Source: Desulfobacteraceae bacterium
GTDB lineage: Bacteria > Desulfobacterota > Desulfobacteria > Desulfobacterales > JAABSP01
Direction: 5' to 3'
Assembly (NCBI GenBank): GCA_011390065.1
Contig: JAABTD010000028.1
Coordinates: 1-33,717, forward strand
DNA: 33,717 bases
Numbering within the stretch: the stretch's first letter is position 1; every line of letters starts with the position of its first letter. This document shows positions 10,017 to 16,779 of this stretch, piece after piece. Both the position numbers and the translations under genes were made by a program. The notes under the pieces are model-generated. The model ran no database searches. It saw only the letters and a program-made list of their open reading frames with translations, and was not told where the DNA came from.

Positions 10017-10060
10017 TTGCGCCTATGGTAAGCGCAAGATTGCGTCTATTATAAGCGCAA
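10017..10060. promoter_or_regulatory. Tandem pair of TTGCGC-N9-GCGCAA type sites
   Basis: Two 21-base units, 10017-10037 (TTGCGCCTATGGTAAGCGCAA without its last base in this quote's limit, arms TTGCGC and GCGCAA) and 10040-10060 (arms TTGCGT and GCGCAA), repeat with a 23-base period and match at most positions. The second unit covers the -10 of promoter P1. They look like paired binding sites of a dimeric regulator controlling tRNA-Leu/tig and perhaps the diverging tRNA-Pro; I do not recognise the motif. Confidence 0.55.
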
Positions 10061-10076
10061 ATGCGGCCGCAATCAA
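10048..10076 (-). promoter_or_regulatory. Sigma-70-type promoter P1 for tRNA-Leu/tig
   Basis: Minus strand: -35 TTGATT (10076-10071), 17-base spacer, consensus -10 TATAAT (10053-10048). The -10 lies within the right-hand unit of the tandem sites at 10017-10060, so binding there would block it. Confidence 0.65.
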
Positions 10077-10116
10077 GTTTTTGGATGCCGGATCGGCGAA
10101 ACACCGCAGACAACCC

Positions 10117-10145
10117 TTGCGCAGACCCCGGAAAGGTGATAAAAG
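10117..10145 (+). promoter_or_regulatory. Possible promoter of tRNA-Pro
   Basis: TTGCGC (10117-10122), 17 bases, TAAAAG (10140-10145), ending 14 bases before the tRNA-Pro 5' end. Both boxes are imperfect. Confidence 0.35.
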
Positions 10146-10159
10146 AAGGATGTTTTTAT

Positions 10160-10236
<77 letters not shown>

Positions 10237-10323
10237 TCCTTTTTGCACCTGTCCAGAAACCGATTGCATGAAGTCGATCAACCCGAAATTTCCCTCCCGC
10301 CCCCCTCTGCGCCTTTTTCGATC

Positions 10324-10887
10324 ATGAAGGCCCTCGCCCTCGTCGCCGCCCCCTGGCCCCTGTTCAACCGCCCGTCGATTCAGTTGGGGACGTTGAAGGC
10401 GTATCTGAATGACCGGTTTCCGGATCTGACGGTATCGGACCATCTTTTTTACCTGGAGGCGGCTGCGGCCATCGGGTATGATCGGTATCGCGCAGTGTCG
10501 GGCCGGACCTGGCTGGCCGAGACGGTTTACGGCGCCTTGCTGCATCCGGACCGGGCCGGAGAGATCGAAAGGCTTTACAAAGCAAAGAGCCGGGGGACGC
10601 CGGCGCTGGCTGAGGCCGATTTCGGGGCTCTGACGAATACCGTGAAAGGCGTTTCCGAGGCCTTTATCGACCGGATCGACTGGGGGCGGTTCGGCCTGGT
10701 CGGGTTTTCCGCCTCATTGTGCCAGTTGACGGCCACGCTTTATTTTGTCCGGGAGATCAAACGGCGGTTTCCGGAGGTGGCGGCGGCAGTGGGCGGTTCG
10801 ACCCTTTCGGGCAGCGGGTCCCGGGGCTTCATCCCCATGGCCGAGGCATCGCGTCCATCTGTTTCGCGGTGCCTTTTTTGCGTCTGA
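10324..10887 (+). pseudogene. Truncated cobalamin-binding radical-SAM-type protein (N-terminal domain only)
   Basis: The ATG at 10324 opens a 187-residue frame starting MKALALVAAPWPLFNRPSIQ. The pattern of APWPLFNRPSIQLGTLKAYL, then LVGFSASLCQLTATLYFVREIKRRFPEVAAAVGG, is that of the B12-binding N-terminal domain of radical-SAM proteins related to the RiPP-maturation C-methyltransferase group. Such proteins are normally several hundred residues longer. The CxxxCxxC cluster motif and the whole SAM barrel are absent, and the last ~20 residues (after GFIPMAEA) lose resemblance. I read it as a 3'-deleted remnant 87 bases after tRNA-Pro. A functional stand-alone domain is possible but unlikely. No RiPP precursor was found nearby. 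Confidence 0.6.
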
Positions 10888-10935
10888 ACGCCCCTTTCGC
10901 CTCTTTTGGCCCATGACGTTCCCGTCAGGTTTTCC

Positions 10936-10963
10936 TTGACAGCCCCTCATAATATGGTATTGT
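10936..10963 (+). promoter_or_regulatory. Probable promoter of the perR cluster, with AT-rich box
   Basis: -35 TTGACA (10936-10941), a 16-base spacer and -10 TATTGT (10958-10963). An almost pure A/T stretch follows (about 10964-10987, with AATTATTATTAA), right where the transcript should start. PerR/Fur family boxes are AT-rich inverted repeats, so self-regulation through this stretch is plausible but not proven by the bases. Confidence 0.5.
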
Positions 10964-11046
10964 TGTTTTTAAAAAATTATTATTAAAAGCGTGGAAAGCC
11001 GCCGCCTTTTACAGACGAGGGCGTCACGCTCACAGGAGGAACAGAC

Positions 11047-11493
11047 GTGGAAACACCCAAGGATAGACTGGACATCATGACCGAACGGATGAGGGCGCTG
11101 GAATACCGCATGACGCCTCAGCGTCAGGCGGTGCTCAAAGTGCTGGCCGAGAGTCGGGAACATCCGACGGTGGATCAGATCTATGAGCAGGTCAAAGCCG
11201 ATTTTCCGATGACCAGTCTGGCCACTATCTATAAAACCGTGACGCTGCTCAAAGAGATCGGCGAAGTCATGGAACTCAATTTCAGCGGCGGCCGCAGCCG
11301 TTACGACGGATTCAATCCGTCTCCCCATCCCCATCTGTACTGCATCAAATGCGAACAGGTGACCGATCCGGACATCGAAACCTTCGAGGGCCTGTCAGAG
11401 GAACTTGCGGCATCCACCGGTTACGAAATCGTGGGGCAGCGCCTCGACTTTTTCGGCGTTTGTCCCCGATGTCGGGAGATCGCCAGAAGTTGA
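11047..11493 (+). CDS. perR: Fur-family peroxide/iron-responsive regulator, PerR-like
   Basis: This 148-residue Fur-family protein has a winged helix (MTPQRQAVLKVLAESREHPT, then TSLATIYKTVTLLKEIGEV), a hinge, and a metal-binding dimerisation domain. The regulatory metal set of PerR is visible (H in SREHPT, D in RYDGF, the two His of PHPHLYC, and D in VTDPDI), with the aspartate at the last position that is typical of PerR; structural zinc cysteines are in CIKC and CPRC. PerR senses peroxide by metal-catalysed histidine oxidation and releases its targets. The start is GTG with AGGAGGA 6 bases upstream. It heads the oxygen-defence cluster and probably controls it. Confidence 0.85.
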   Translation: METPKDRLDIMTERMRALEYRMTPQRQAVLKVLAESREHPTVDQIYEQVKADFPMTSLATIYKTVTLLKEIGEVMELNFSGGRSRYDGFNPSPHPHLYCIKCEQVTDPDIETFEGLSEELAASTGYEIVGQRLDFFGVCPRCREIARS

Positions 11494-11675
11494 GTTCGCT
11501 CGGGCGACTGCGGTAAATTCGGTTAAAAGCCATATAATTTCAAATTGATGCATAATTGGCTTTGCATCCGGCTCACGCCATGTGATAAGATAGATCCCGT
11601 TGGTTGAACGTAAGAGAGCGCACCTGTTGCGCGGTTGAATTTAACACTCATTTGACAGCCCAAAGGAGGAAGACA

Positions 11676-12050
11676 ATGGCGGAAAGACTGGAAGTGTATA
11701 AATGCGAGGCATGCGGCAACATCGTGGAAGTTCTGACCGGCGGGGCAGGGGAACTGGTCTGTTGCGGCGAACCCATGAAGCTCATGACGGAAAACACCGT
11801 AGACGCGGCCAAGGAGAAACATGTGCCCGTGATCGAACAGACCGCCGATGGGATCAAGGTCAAGGTGGGAAGCGCGGCCCATCCCATGGAAGAGAAGCAC
11901 TACATCGAGTGGATCGAAATCATTGCCGACGGAAAGGCCTACCGCCAGTTTTTGAATCCCGGCGAAGCGCCGGAAGCGGTCTTCCCCATCAAAGCGACCC
12001 AGGTGACGGCCCGGGAATATTGCAACATGCACGGGTTGTGGAAGGCCTGA
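11676..12050 (+). CDS. dfx: Desulfoferrodoxin (2Fe superoxide reductase)
   Basis: This 124-residue protein has both iron centres. The desulforedoxin-like N-terminal centre uses C10, C13, C29 and C30. The catalytic His4Cys centre uses H49, H69, H75, C116 and H119, with the conserved E47 and K48 next to the active site. It reduces superoxide to hydrogen peroxide in the cytoplasm, taking electrons from rubredoxin, and unlike superoxide dismutase makes no O2. The ATG at 11676 has AAGGAGGA just upstream. A 182-base gap separates it from perR and holds AAAGCCA...TGGCTTT arms around an AT-rich stretch (about 11527-11565), which could be a regulator site. Confidence 0.96.
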   Translation: MAERLEVYKCEACGNIVEVLTGGAGELVCCGEPMKLMTENTVDAAKEKHVPVIEQTADGIKVKVGSAAHPMEEKHYIEWIEIIADGKAYRQFLNPGEAPEAVFPIKATQVTAREYCNMHGLWKA

Positions 12051-12098
12051 AAAGAGCCGCTTCCGGATAGACCCATCGACAACAGAGGAGGTGATCTT

Positions 12099-12254
12099 AT
12101 GGCAAGTTGGAAGTGCAGCAACTGCGGGTACGCCCTGGAGGCCCAGAAGCCGCCGGAAGAGTGCCCGTCCTGCAAGACAAAATGCGAGTTCCTCGACAAT
12201 ACCTGCTATACGCCGGACTGCCAGACTGAAGGCGTCGACAAGCGGATTGGATAA
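12099..12254 (+). CDS. Small cysteine-rich rubredoxin-like protein
   Basis: This 51-residue protein has two CxxC pairs (C6/C9 and C22/C25) like a rubredoxin, plus three further cysteines (C29, C36, C41). It begins MASWKCSNCGYALEAQKPPE. The pair spacing is much shorter than in rubredoxin, so it resembles the small rubredoxin-like metal-binding domain proteins found beside oxygen-defence genes. The metal may be Fe or Zn. AGAGGAGG lies upstream. It lies 48 bases after dfx and 20 bases before the flavodoxin gene and is surely cotranscribed, which suggests an electron-transfer role. Confidence 0.85.
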   Translation: MASWKCSNCGYALEAQKPPEECPSCKTKCEFLDNTCYTPDCQTEGVDKRIG

Positions 12255-12274
12255 CTGCATCAAAGGAGCCAATG

Positions 12275-12712
12275 ATGCCCAAAGCTCTTGTCGCCTTTGC
12301 GACACGGACCGGCGAATCGCAGAAGATCGCCGAATTGATCGCGGAAGGCCTCCGGATGTCCGGCGTGGAAGTCACGATCATCAACGCCAACAAGGTTAAA
12401 GACGAATCGGAACTGAAAGGTTACGACGCCCTGGCGCTGGGATCGGCGACGTATCATGGCGATATGCTGCCAAAAATGAAAACCCTTCTGTTTCTGGCTG
12501 AAAAAGCGGAACTGGAGGGAAAAGTCGGCGGGGCCTTCGGCGCCTTCGGCTGGAGCGGCGAAGCGCCGGACCGCATCTTCGACACCATGAAAAATATTTT
12601 CAAGATGAAGATGGTCGGCGGTCCGCTTCGATTGAAATCGAGTTCCCTGGGCGGCGGCGTCAAGATGGCGCAGGACTACGGCCGGGAACTCGCCGGAAGC
12701 GTAAAAGCCTGA
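12275..12712 (+). CDS. Stand-alone flavodoxin-domain protein
   Basis: This ~145-residue flavodoxin fold has the FMN phosphate loop ATRTGESQKIAELIAE near the N-terminus, a 60s loop at GSATYHGDMLPKM and the second FMN loop GAFGWSGEAP. That last loop is the same kind as in the C-terminal domain of the flavodiiron protein encoded at 14860, so this looks like a free version of that domain. It could shuttle electrons to FprA or dfx. Two ATGs are adjacent (12272 and 12275); the second fits the AAAGGAG spacing better. It is part of the tight oxygen-defence operon. Confidence 0.88.
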   Translation: MPKALVAFATRTGESQKIAELIAEGLRMSGVEVTIINANKVKDESELKGYDALALGSATYHGDMLPKMKTLLFLAEKAELEGKVGGAFGAFGWSGEAPDRIFDTMKNIFKMKMVGGPLRLKSSSLGGGVKMAQDYGRELAGSVKA

Positions 12713-12765
12713 TCGCCGGACCGATGATGGCGTCCAACAACCGAACCCTGAAGAGGAGGCAACAC

Positions 12766-12984
12766 ATGGCCAACGAAGGCACCACAACCCCCGCGCACTG
12801 CCCCGGATTCGAATCCTTCAGAAATCTGGAGGCCTTTACGTGCAAATGCCCGGAATGCGGCGCGGAAAAAGAGATCTTCTCGGATGAATTCGACAAAAAC
12901 CACAAATGCGATTCATGCGGCAAGCCCATCGATTTTACCCAGTGCTCCCTTGAAGCAGGGGGCAAGCCCGCAGATCCGCGATAG
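12766..12984 (+). CDS. Small zinc-ribbon / rubredoxin-like protein
   Basis: This 72-residue protein has a four-cysteine ribbon: CKCPECG (residues 28-33) and KCDSCGKPID (about 49-53). A third Cys precedes (AHCPGFES). The spacing fits a zinc ribbon or a rubredoxin-like site. GAGGAGG lies upstream of the ATG at 12766. No enzyme domain is present, so a metal-binding accessory or electron-transfer role is all that can be said. It is followed by a strong hairpin, suggesting the end of the first sub-operon. Confidence 0.75.
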   Translation: MANEGTTTPAHCPGFESFRNLEAFTCKCPECGAEKEIFSDEFDKNHKCDSCGKPIDFTQCSLEAGGKPADPR

Positions 12985-12992
12985 ATCAACAC

Positions 12993-13030
12993 CCATCTTC
13001 CGGACGCCGGCGACAGCGTCCGGAAGATGG
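12993..13030 (+). terminator. 15-bp stem hairpin after the zinc-ribbon gene
   Basis: CCATCTTCCGGACGC (12993-13007) and its reverse complement (13016-13030) form a perfect stem with an 8-base loop, 8 bases after the stop codon. There is no T run, so termination may be partial. It splits perR-dfx-flavodoxin from the cytochrome-rubredoxin-fprA part. Confidence 0.6.
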
Positions 13031-13153
13031 ATCACCCGTCAACGCCTCGTCGCCTGCCTTGACCCTGAAAAACAAGATACATTCCCATGATGCGACATTT
13101 AGACAGATGAAGCCGAGGGAACAGCGAGTGATCTGAAAAAAAGGAGCGGATCG

Positions 13154-13507
13154 ATGCGCCGAAGTGCGATATATGCAGTGATGATCGTTTTTCTGACAGG
13201 ACTTGCAGCCACGGCCCCAACCGCAACCGACCAGGACAAAGGCGCTGAACAGATGTCGCTGGAAGGGGGCTCGCAGGGGATGGTCTCCTTCCCCCACCAT
13301 CAGCATCAGAAGTCCCTGGCGGACTGCAACGCCTGCCACGACCTCTTCCCTCAGGAGGCCGGGGCCATCGAAAAACTGAAGGCCGGGGGAGCCCTCAAAA
13401 ATCGGCAGGTGATGAACACCCGGTGCATCAAATGCCATCGGGACAAAAAACGGGAAGGAGCGGCAACCGGCCCGACCCTCTGCTCTCAATGTCACCAACG
13501 GGAATGA
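13154..13507 (+). CDS. Periplasmic triheme cytochrome c (class III, c7-like)
   Basis: This 117-residue protein has a Sec signal peptide (basic MRRSA, then a hydrophobic stretch to about residue 21) and three heme-binding CxxCH motifs (CNACH 58-62, CIKCH 91-95, CSQCH 110-114). Extra histidines at 48, 49 and 51 (FPHHQHQ) can serve as distal ligands. This is a cytochrome c3/c7-type periplasmic electron carrier, with one heme fewer than tetraheme c3. AAAAAGGAG precedes the ATG. Being periplasmic, it cannot directly serve the cytoplasmic dfx and FprA but may partner the membrane protein encoded at 16776. Confidence 0.88.
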   Translation: MRRSAIYAVMIVFLTGLAATAPTATDQDKGAEQMSLEGGSQGMVSFPHHQHQKSLADCNACHDLFPQEAGAIEKLKAGGALKNRQVMNTRCIKCHRDKKREGAATGPTLCSQCHQRE

Positions 13508-13533
13508 CCCCAAACCAGAAGGGAACTTGACCG

Positions 13534-14508
13534 ATGCTGGTGTTCGGACTGGAAGGAAGCCCCCGTAAAAAAGGCAATACACGGTTTCTTCTCTCGGCGT
13601 TCATGGCCGAAGCCGAAAAAAGAGGAGCTGAAACCCGGGTCGTCCATGCCCACGAGATGCCGGTGTCGCCCTGCATCGAATGCGGGGTCTGTGAAAGAAA
13701 AGGGGTCTGCTCCATCGACGACAAGATGCAACAGGAGATCTTTCCGCTGTTGCGCCGCGCCGAAGTGGTGGTGCTGGCCAGCCCTGTTTTTTTCTACAAC
13801 ATTACGGCCCAACTCAAAGCCCCCGTCGATCGGAGTCAGACCCTCTGGTCCTGCCGCTATCGCCTGGGGTTGGCGGACCCGCTTCACAAGACCCGGAAAG
13901 GGTTGCTGCTGTCGGTGGGAGCCACCAAGGGCAAAAGCCTGTTTGAGGGAATCCATCTGACGGCCCGCTATTTTTTCGACGCCATTTCAGCCAAATACGC
14001 CGGCGGGCTCACTTATTTTAAAATCGAGGCCCCCGACGATATGGAAAAGCATCCGACCTATCGTCAGGAGATCGAGGAGATGGCGGATGCCCTCATAAAC
14101 CCGCTGATGGAGAGGCGGAAGATCCTGTTCGCCGGTCGAGAAAACGCCTGCCGGAGCCAGATGGCCGCCGCTTTCGCCCAGTACCACGCCGGCGATCGGA
14201 TTGAGGCCTTAACAGCCGGCAGCGCGCCGGCGGAAAAAGTCGCCCCGGGCATGAAGGAGGTCATGGCGGAGAAGGGGATCGACATGGGCTTCCGTTTTCC
14301 CCGCGCCATTGACGCGGTGGTCGCCCGGGATAAGCCGGATACCCTGATCGCCATGGGATGCGACGCTGCCGCCGGCGAGGCGTCGTCTCCGGCCCGGATC
14401 GACTGGGACCTGCCGGATCCGGTCGGCCAGGGGCTGGACGCCATGCGGAAAGTCCGGGATGAGATCGAAAAAAAAGTGCTCGCCCTGGTCGATTCCCCGG
14501 ATGGATGA
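13534..14508 (+). CDS. Iron-sulfur-type flavoprotein fused to a degenerate ArsC/LMW-phosphatase domain
   Basis: The 324-residue protein has two domains. Residues 1-190 form an NADPH-dependent FMN reductase/iron-sulfur flavoprotein fold: the FMN loop GSPRKKGNTRFLL, then CIECGVCERKGVCSIDD, which has the cysteine cluster typical of 4Fe-4S flavoproteins, then ASPVFFYN. Residues ~193-324 match the ArsC/low-molecular-weight phosphatase fold (ILFAGRENACRSQMAAAF, then the LPDPVGQ acidic loop). The catalytic loop normally reads C-x5-R; here the nucleophilic cysteine position is Gly (GRENACR), though the second Cys and Arg remain, and one Cys stays in AMGCDA. So arsenate reduction by the usual mechanism is unlikely. 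It is set in the oxygen-defence operon, 26 bases after the cytochrome gene. Confidence 0.82.
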   Translation: MLVFGLEGSPRKKGNTRFLLSAFMAEAEKRGAETRVVHAHEMPVSPCIECGVCERKGVCSIDDKMQQEIFPLLRRAEVVVLASPVFFYNITAQLKAPVDRSQTLWSCRYRLGLADPLHKTRKGLLLSVGATKGKSLFEGIHLTARYFFDAISAKYAGGLTYFKIEAPDDMEKHPTYRQEIEEMADALINPLMERRKILFAGRENACRSQMAAAFAQYHAGDRIEALTAGSAPAEKVAPGMKEVMAEKGIDMGFRFPRAIDAVVARDKPDTLIAMGCDAAAGEASSPARIDWDLPDPVGQGLDAMRKVRDEIEKKVLALVDSPDG

Positions 14509-14568
14509 CGGATGGATGATGTCAACTGTCAATGAATCTCAACCCAAAACCAATAGAGGAGGTAGAGA

Positions 14569-14730
14569 ATGGACAAGTACGTTTGCACGGTCTGCGGCTA
14601 CATCTATGATCCAGAGCAGGGGGATCCGGAAACCGGCATCGAACCCGGCGTCAAGTTCAAGGATTTGCCCGGCGACTGGGTCTGCCCCATCTGCGGCGCG
14701 TCCAAGGAAGATTTTGAAAAGGAAGATTAG
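14569..14730 (+). CDS. Rubredoxin
   Basis: This classic 53-residue rubredoxin has iron ligands C6, C9, C39 and C42 ([11 protein letters not shown] and WVCPICGA) and conserved aromatic residues Y4, Y11, Y13, F30, W37 and F49. It carries single electrons in the cytoplasm and is the known donor to both desulfoferrodoxin and the flavodiiron oxidase, which flank it here. AGAGGAGG precedes the ATG with good spacing. It is the shared link that makes the cluster a working chain. Confidence 0.97.
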   Translation: MDKYVCTVCGYIYDPEQGDPETGIEPGVKFKDLPGDWVCPICGASKEDFEKED

Positions 14731-14771
14731 GCCTGAAGCGCCTGAGACCCGTAATCTGTGAATATCCGCAG

Positions 14772-14825
14772 ATGCCCTGCCGCGCCGGAGGGCGCCTGAC
14801 GGCGCCTGACGGCGCGGCAGGGCAT
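14772..14825 (+). terminator. 15-bp stem-loop between rubredoxin and fprA
   Basis: ATGCCCTGCCGCGCC (14772-14786) and its reverse complement (14811-14825) enclose a 24-base loop holding two copies of GGCGCCTGAC in tandem. There is no T run. It lies 41 bases after the rubredoxin stop and 34 before fprA; it may be a processing or stability element setting different levels of rubredoxin and FprA. Confidence 0.55.
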
Positions 14826-14859
14826 TCCTGCTTGATATATCTGTCAGAGGAAGATGCCA

Positions 14860-16053
14860 ATGAAACCGGTAGAAATCGCCAAGGGGATTTACAACGTCGG
14901 AGTGATCGACTGGAACATCCGGGATTTTCACGGATATTCGACTCACCTGGGAACCACCTACAACGCCTATCTGATCGTGGATGAGAAGGTCGCGCTGGTG
15001 GACACGGTCAAAAAGGAGTTCTCCGACCATCTGATCCACAACATCGCCCGGGTCATCGATCCCAAAAAAATTGACCTGGTGGTCAGCAACCATACGGAAC
15101 TGGATCATTCCGGAGGGCTGCCCCGGGTCATGCACCGGATCGGCGAGGACAAACCCCTTTATGTCTCCAAGATGGGCAAGAAAAACCACGCCCGCCATTT
15201 TCCCCAGCAATGGAACTACCAGCCCGTGACCAGCGGCGATGTCCTTGAGCTGGGGAAACGGAGCCTGACGTTTCTGGAGACGCGGATGCTCCACTGGCCC
15301 GATTCCATGTTCAGCTACTGCAAGGAAGACGGGGTGCTCTTCTCCAGCGATGCTTTCGGGCAGCATTACGCCGGTCAGGAGATGTTCGACGACGTGGTGG
15401 GCGACGCCATCATGCCGCACGCCAAAAAATATTTCGCCAACATCCTGCTTCTGTATGCGCCGCTGATCCTCAAGCTGGTGGACCAGGTCGTGGCCATGGG
15501 GCTGGATATCAAGACCATCTGCCCGGACCACGGCGTGATCTGGCGCAAGGATCCCATGAAGATCATCGACGCCTATGTCCGGTGGTCCAAGCAGGAAGAG
15601 AACCGGAACAAGGCGATCATCATCTACGACACCATGTGGCACAGCACCGAAGAGATGGCCGACGCCATAGCCGCCGGCGTGGCCGAGGCCGGGGCTCTGG
15701 CCCGACCCATGAAGCTCCGGGAATGGGATCGAAGCGACATCATGACCGAGGTGCTCGACGCCGCCGCCGTGGTGGTGGGATCGCCCACTCTCAACAACGG
15801 GCTCTTTCCCACCGTGGCCGACATCCTCACTTATCTGAAAGGCCTCAAACCCAAAAACAAGATCGGCGCCGCCTTTGGTTCCTACGGATGGAGCGGCGAA
15901 GCCCCCAAGCTGATCCATGACGCTCTGGCGGAGATGCAGTTTAATCTCATCGACGATCCGCTGAAGATTCAGTACGTTCCCCAGGAAGATGGGCTTGAGA
16001 AATCGGTGGAACTGGGAAGAAAGATCGGAAGCGCCATCCTGGGAAAGGGGTAG
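14860..16053 (+). CDS. fprA: Flavodiiron protein (rubredoxin:oxygen oxidoreductase)
   Basis: This ~397-residue protein has an N-terminal metallo-beta-lactamase-like domain with the diiron ligands in NHTELDHSG, MLHWPD, SSDAFGQHY and CPDHGVIW, and a C-terminal flavodoxin domain (IIYDTMWHSTEEMA, GSPTLNNGLFP, GSYGWSGEAP). It reduces O2 to water (and may reduce NO) in the cytoplasm using electrons from rubredoxin, whose gene lies just upstream. The start at 14860 is preferred because AGAGGAAG lies about 7 bases upstream; an ATG at 14854 would sit too close. All metal ligands appear present. Confidence 0.96.
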   Translation: MKPVEIAKGIYNVGVIDWNIRDFHGYSTHLGTTYNAYLIVDEKVALVDTVKKEFSDHLIHNIARVIDPKKIDLVVSNHTELDHSGGLPRVMHRIGEDKPLYVSKMGKKNHARHFPQQWNYQPVTSGDVLELGKRSLTFLETRMLHWPDSMFSYCKEDGVLFSSDAFGQHYAGQEMFDDVVGDAIMPHAKKYFANILLLYAPLILKLVDQVVAMGLDIKTICPDHGVIWRKDPMKIIDAYVRWSKQEENRNKAIIIYDTMWHSTEEMADAIAAGVAEAGALARPMKLREWDRSDIMTEVLDAAAVVVGSPTLNNGLFPTVADILTYLKGLKPKNKIGAAFGSYGWSGEAPKLIHDALAEMQFNLIDDPLKIQYVPQEDGLEKSVELGRKIGSAILGKG

Positions 16054-16083
16054 ATGCGCCCAAGGGCTAAAGGGAGGCAATCC

Positions 16084-16779
16084 ATGAAAGGCCGCGAACT
16101 GAAGCGGCGGATAAAAGATCTGCTGACCGGCGAAGATCTTAACTCGGCCTTTGAAACCATCCTGAAAATGCCGGCCCGACAGGCCGTCAACCCGCTGTTT
16201 TCCTTCTTCTACAGCGGCGATCCGGGGCTCAGATGGCGGGCCGTGGCCGCCATGGGCGCCGTCGTGGCCCATCTGGCGGAAGGGGATATGGAGTCGGCCC
16301 GGGTGGTCATGCGTCGCCTCATGTGGAATCTCAACGACGAATCCGGCGGCATCGGATGGGGTTCGCCCGAGGCCATGGGAGAGATCATGGCCCGAAACGA
16401 CGCACTGGCCCGGGAGTTCGGCGCCATCCTTGTTTCCTATGCCGATGAGACGGGCAATTATCTGGAGCATCCCGTTCTCCAGAGAGGCGTGCTGTGGGGG
16501 CTGGGCCGTCTGGCCCATGCCCGGCCGGAACGCGCAGCGGACGCCGAACCCCACCTTCACCCCTTTCTCCAGTCCGCAGACCCGTGGCTGCGCGGGCTTG
16601 GCGTCTGGGCCGCCGGACCCATCGCTGGAAAAGAGACAAAACACTTGATCGCGCAACAGGGGAATGATACATCACGGATCACCCTCTTCCGGAACGGCCG
16701 TCTGACCGAGGTCGCCGTCGGCGATCTCGTCCGGGAGGCCCAGCAATACGGAGACACCCCAAAGGAGCGCCGCCCATGA
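16084..16779 (+). CDS. DVU0298-like helical-repeat protein
   Basis: This 231-residue soluble protein has alternating helices (for example SFFYSGDPGLRWRAVAAMG, VLQRGVLWGLGRLAHA) that resemble HEAT-like repeats. It looks like the family named after Desulfovibrio DVU0298, recalled from memory; the function is unknown. The ATG at 16084 follows AAAGGGAGG; an upstream ATG at 16054 overlapping the fprA stop region is less likely. The 3' end overlaps the next gene by 4 bases, so it is translationally coupled to the membrane protein. It has no cysteine or metal motifs. A scaffold or assembly role for its neighbours is a guess from coupling only. Confidence 0.7.
   Translation: MKGRELKRRIKDLLTGEDLNSAFETILKMPARQAVNPLFSFFYSGDPGLRWRAVAAMGAVVAHLAEGDMESARVVMRRLMWNLNDESGGIGWGSPEAMGEIMARNDALAREFGAILVSYADETGNYLEHPVLQRGVLWGLGRLAHARPERAADAEPHLHPFLQSADPWLRGLGVWAAGPIAGKETKHLIAQQGNDTSRITLFRNGRLTEVAVGDLVREAQQYGDTPKERRP

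Noticed and set aside
11494-11675. A clear PerR box upstream of dfx
   Set aside because: The region is AT-rich with AAAGCCA/TGGCTTT arms, but I could not match a PerR consensus well enough to list it as a site of its own.
14539-16656. A 705-codon minus-strand frame over rubredoxin and fprA
   Set aside because: It is antisense to genes with complete metal-ligand motifs, and shows no family pattern.
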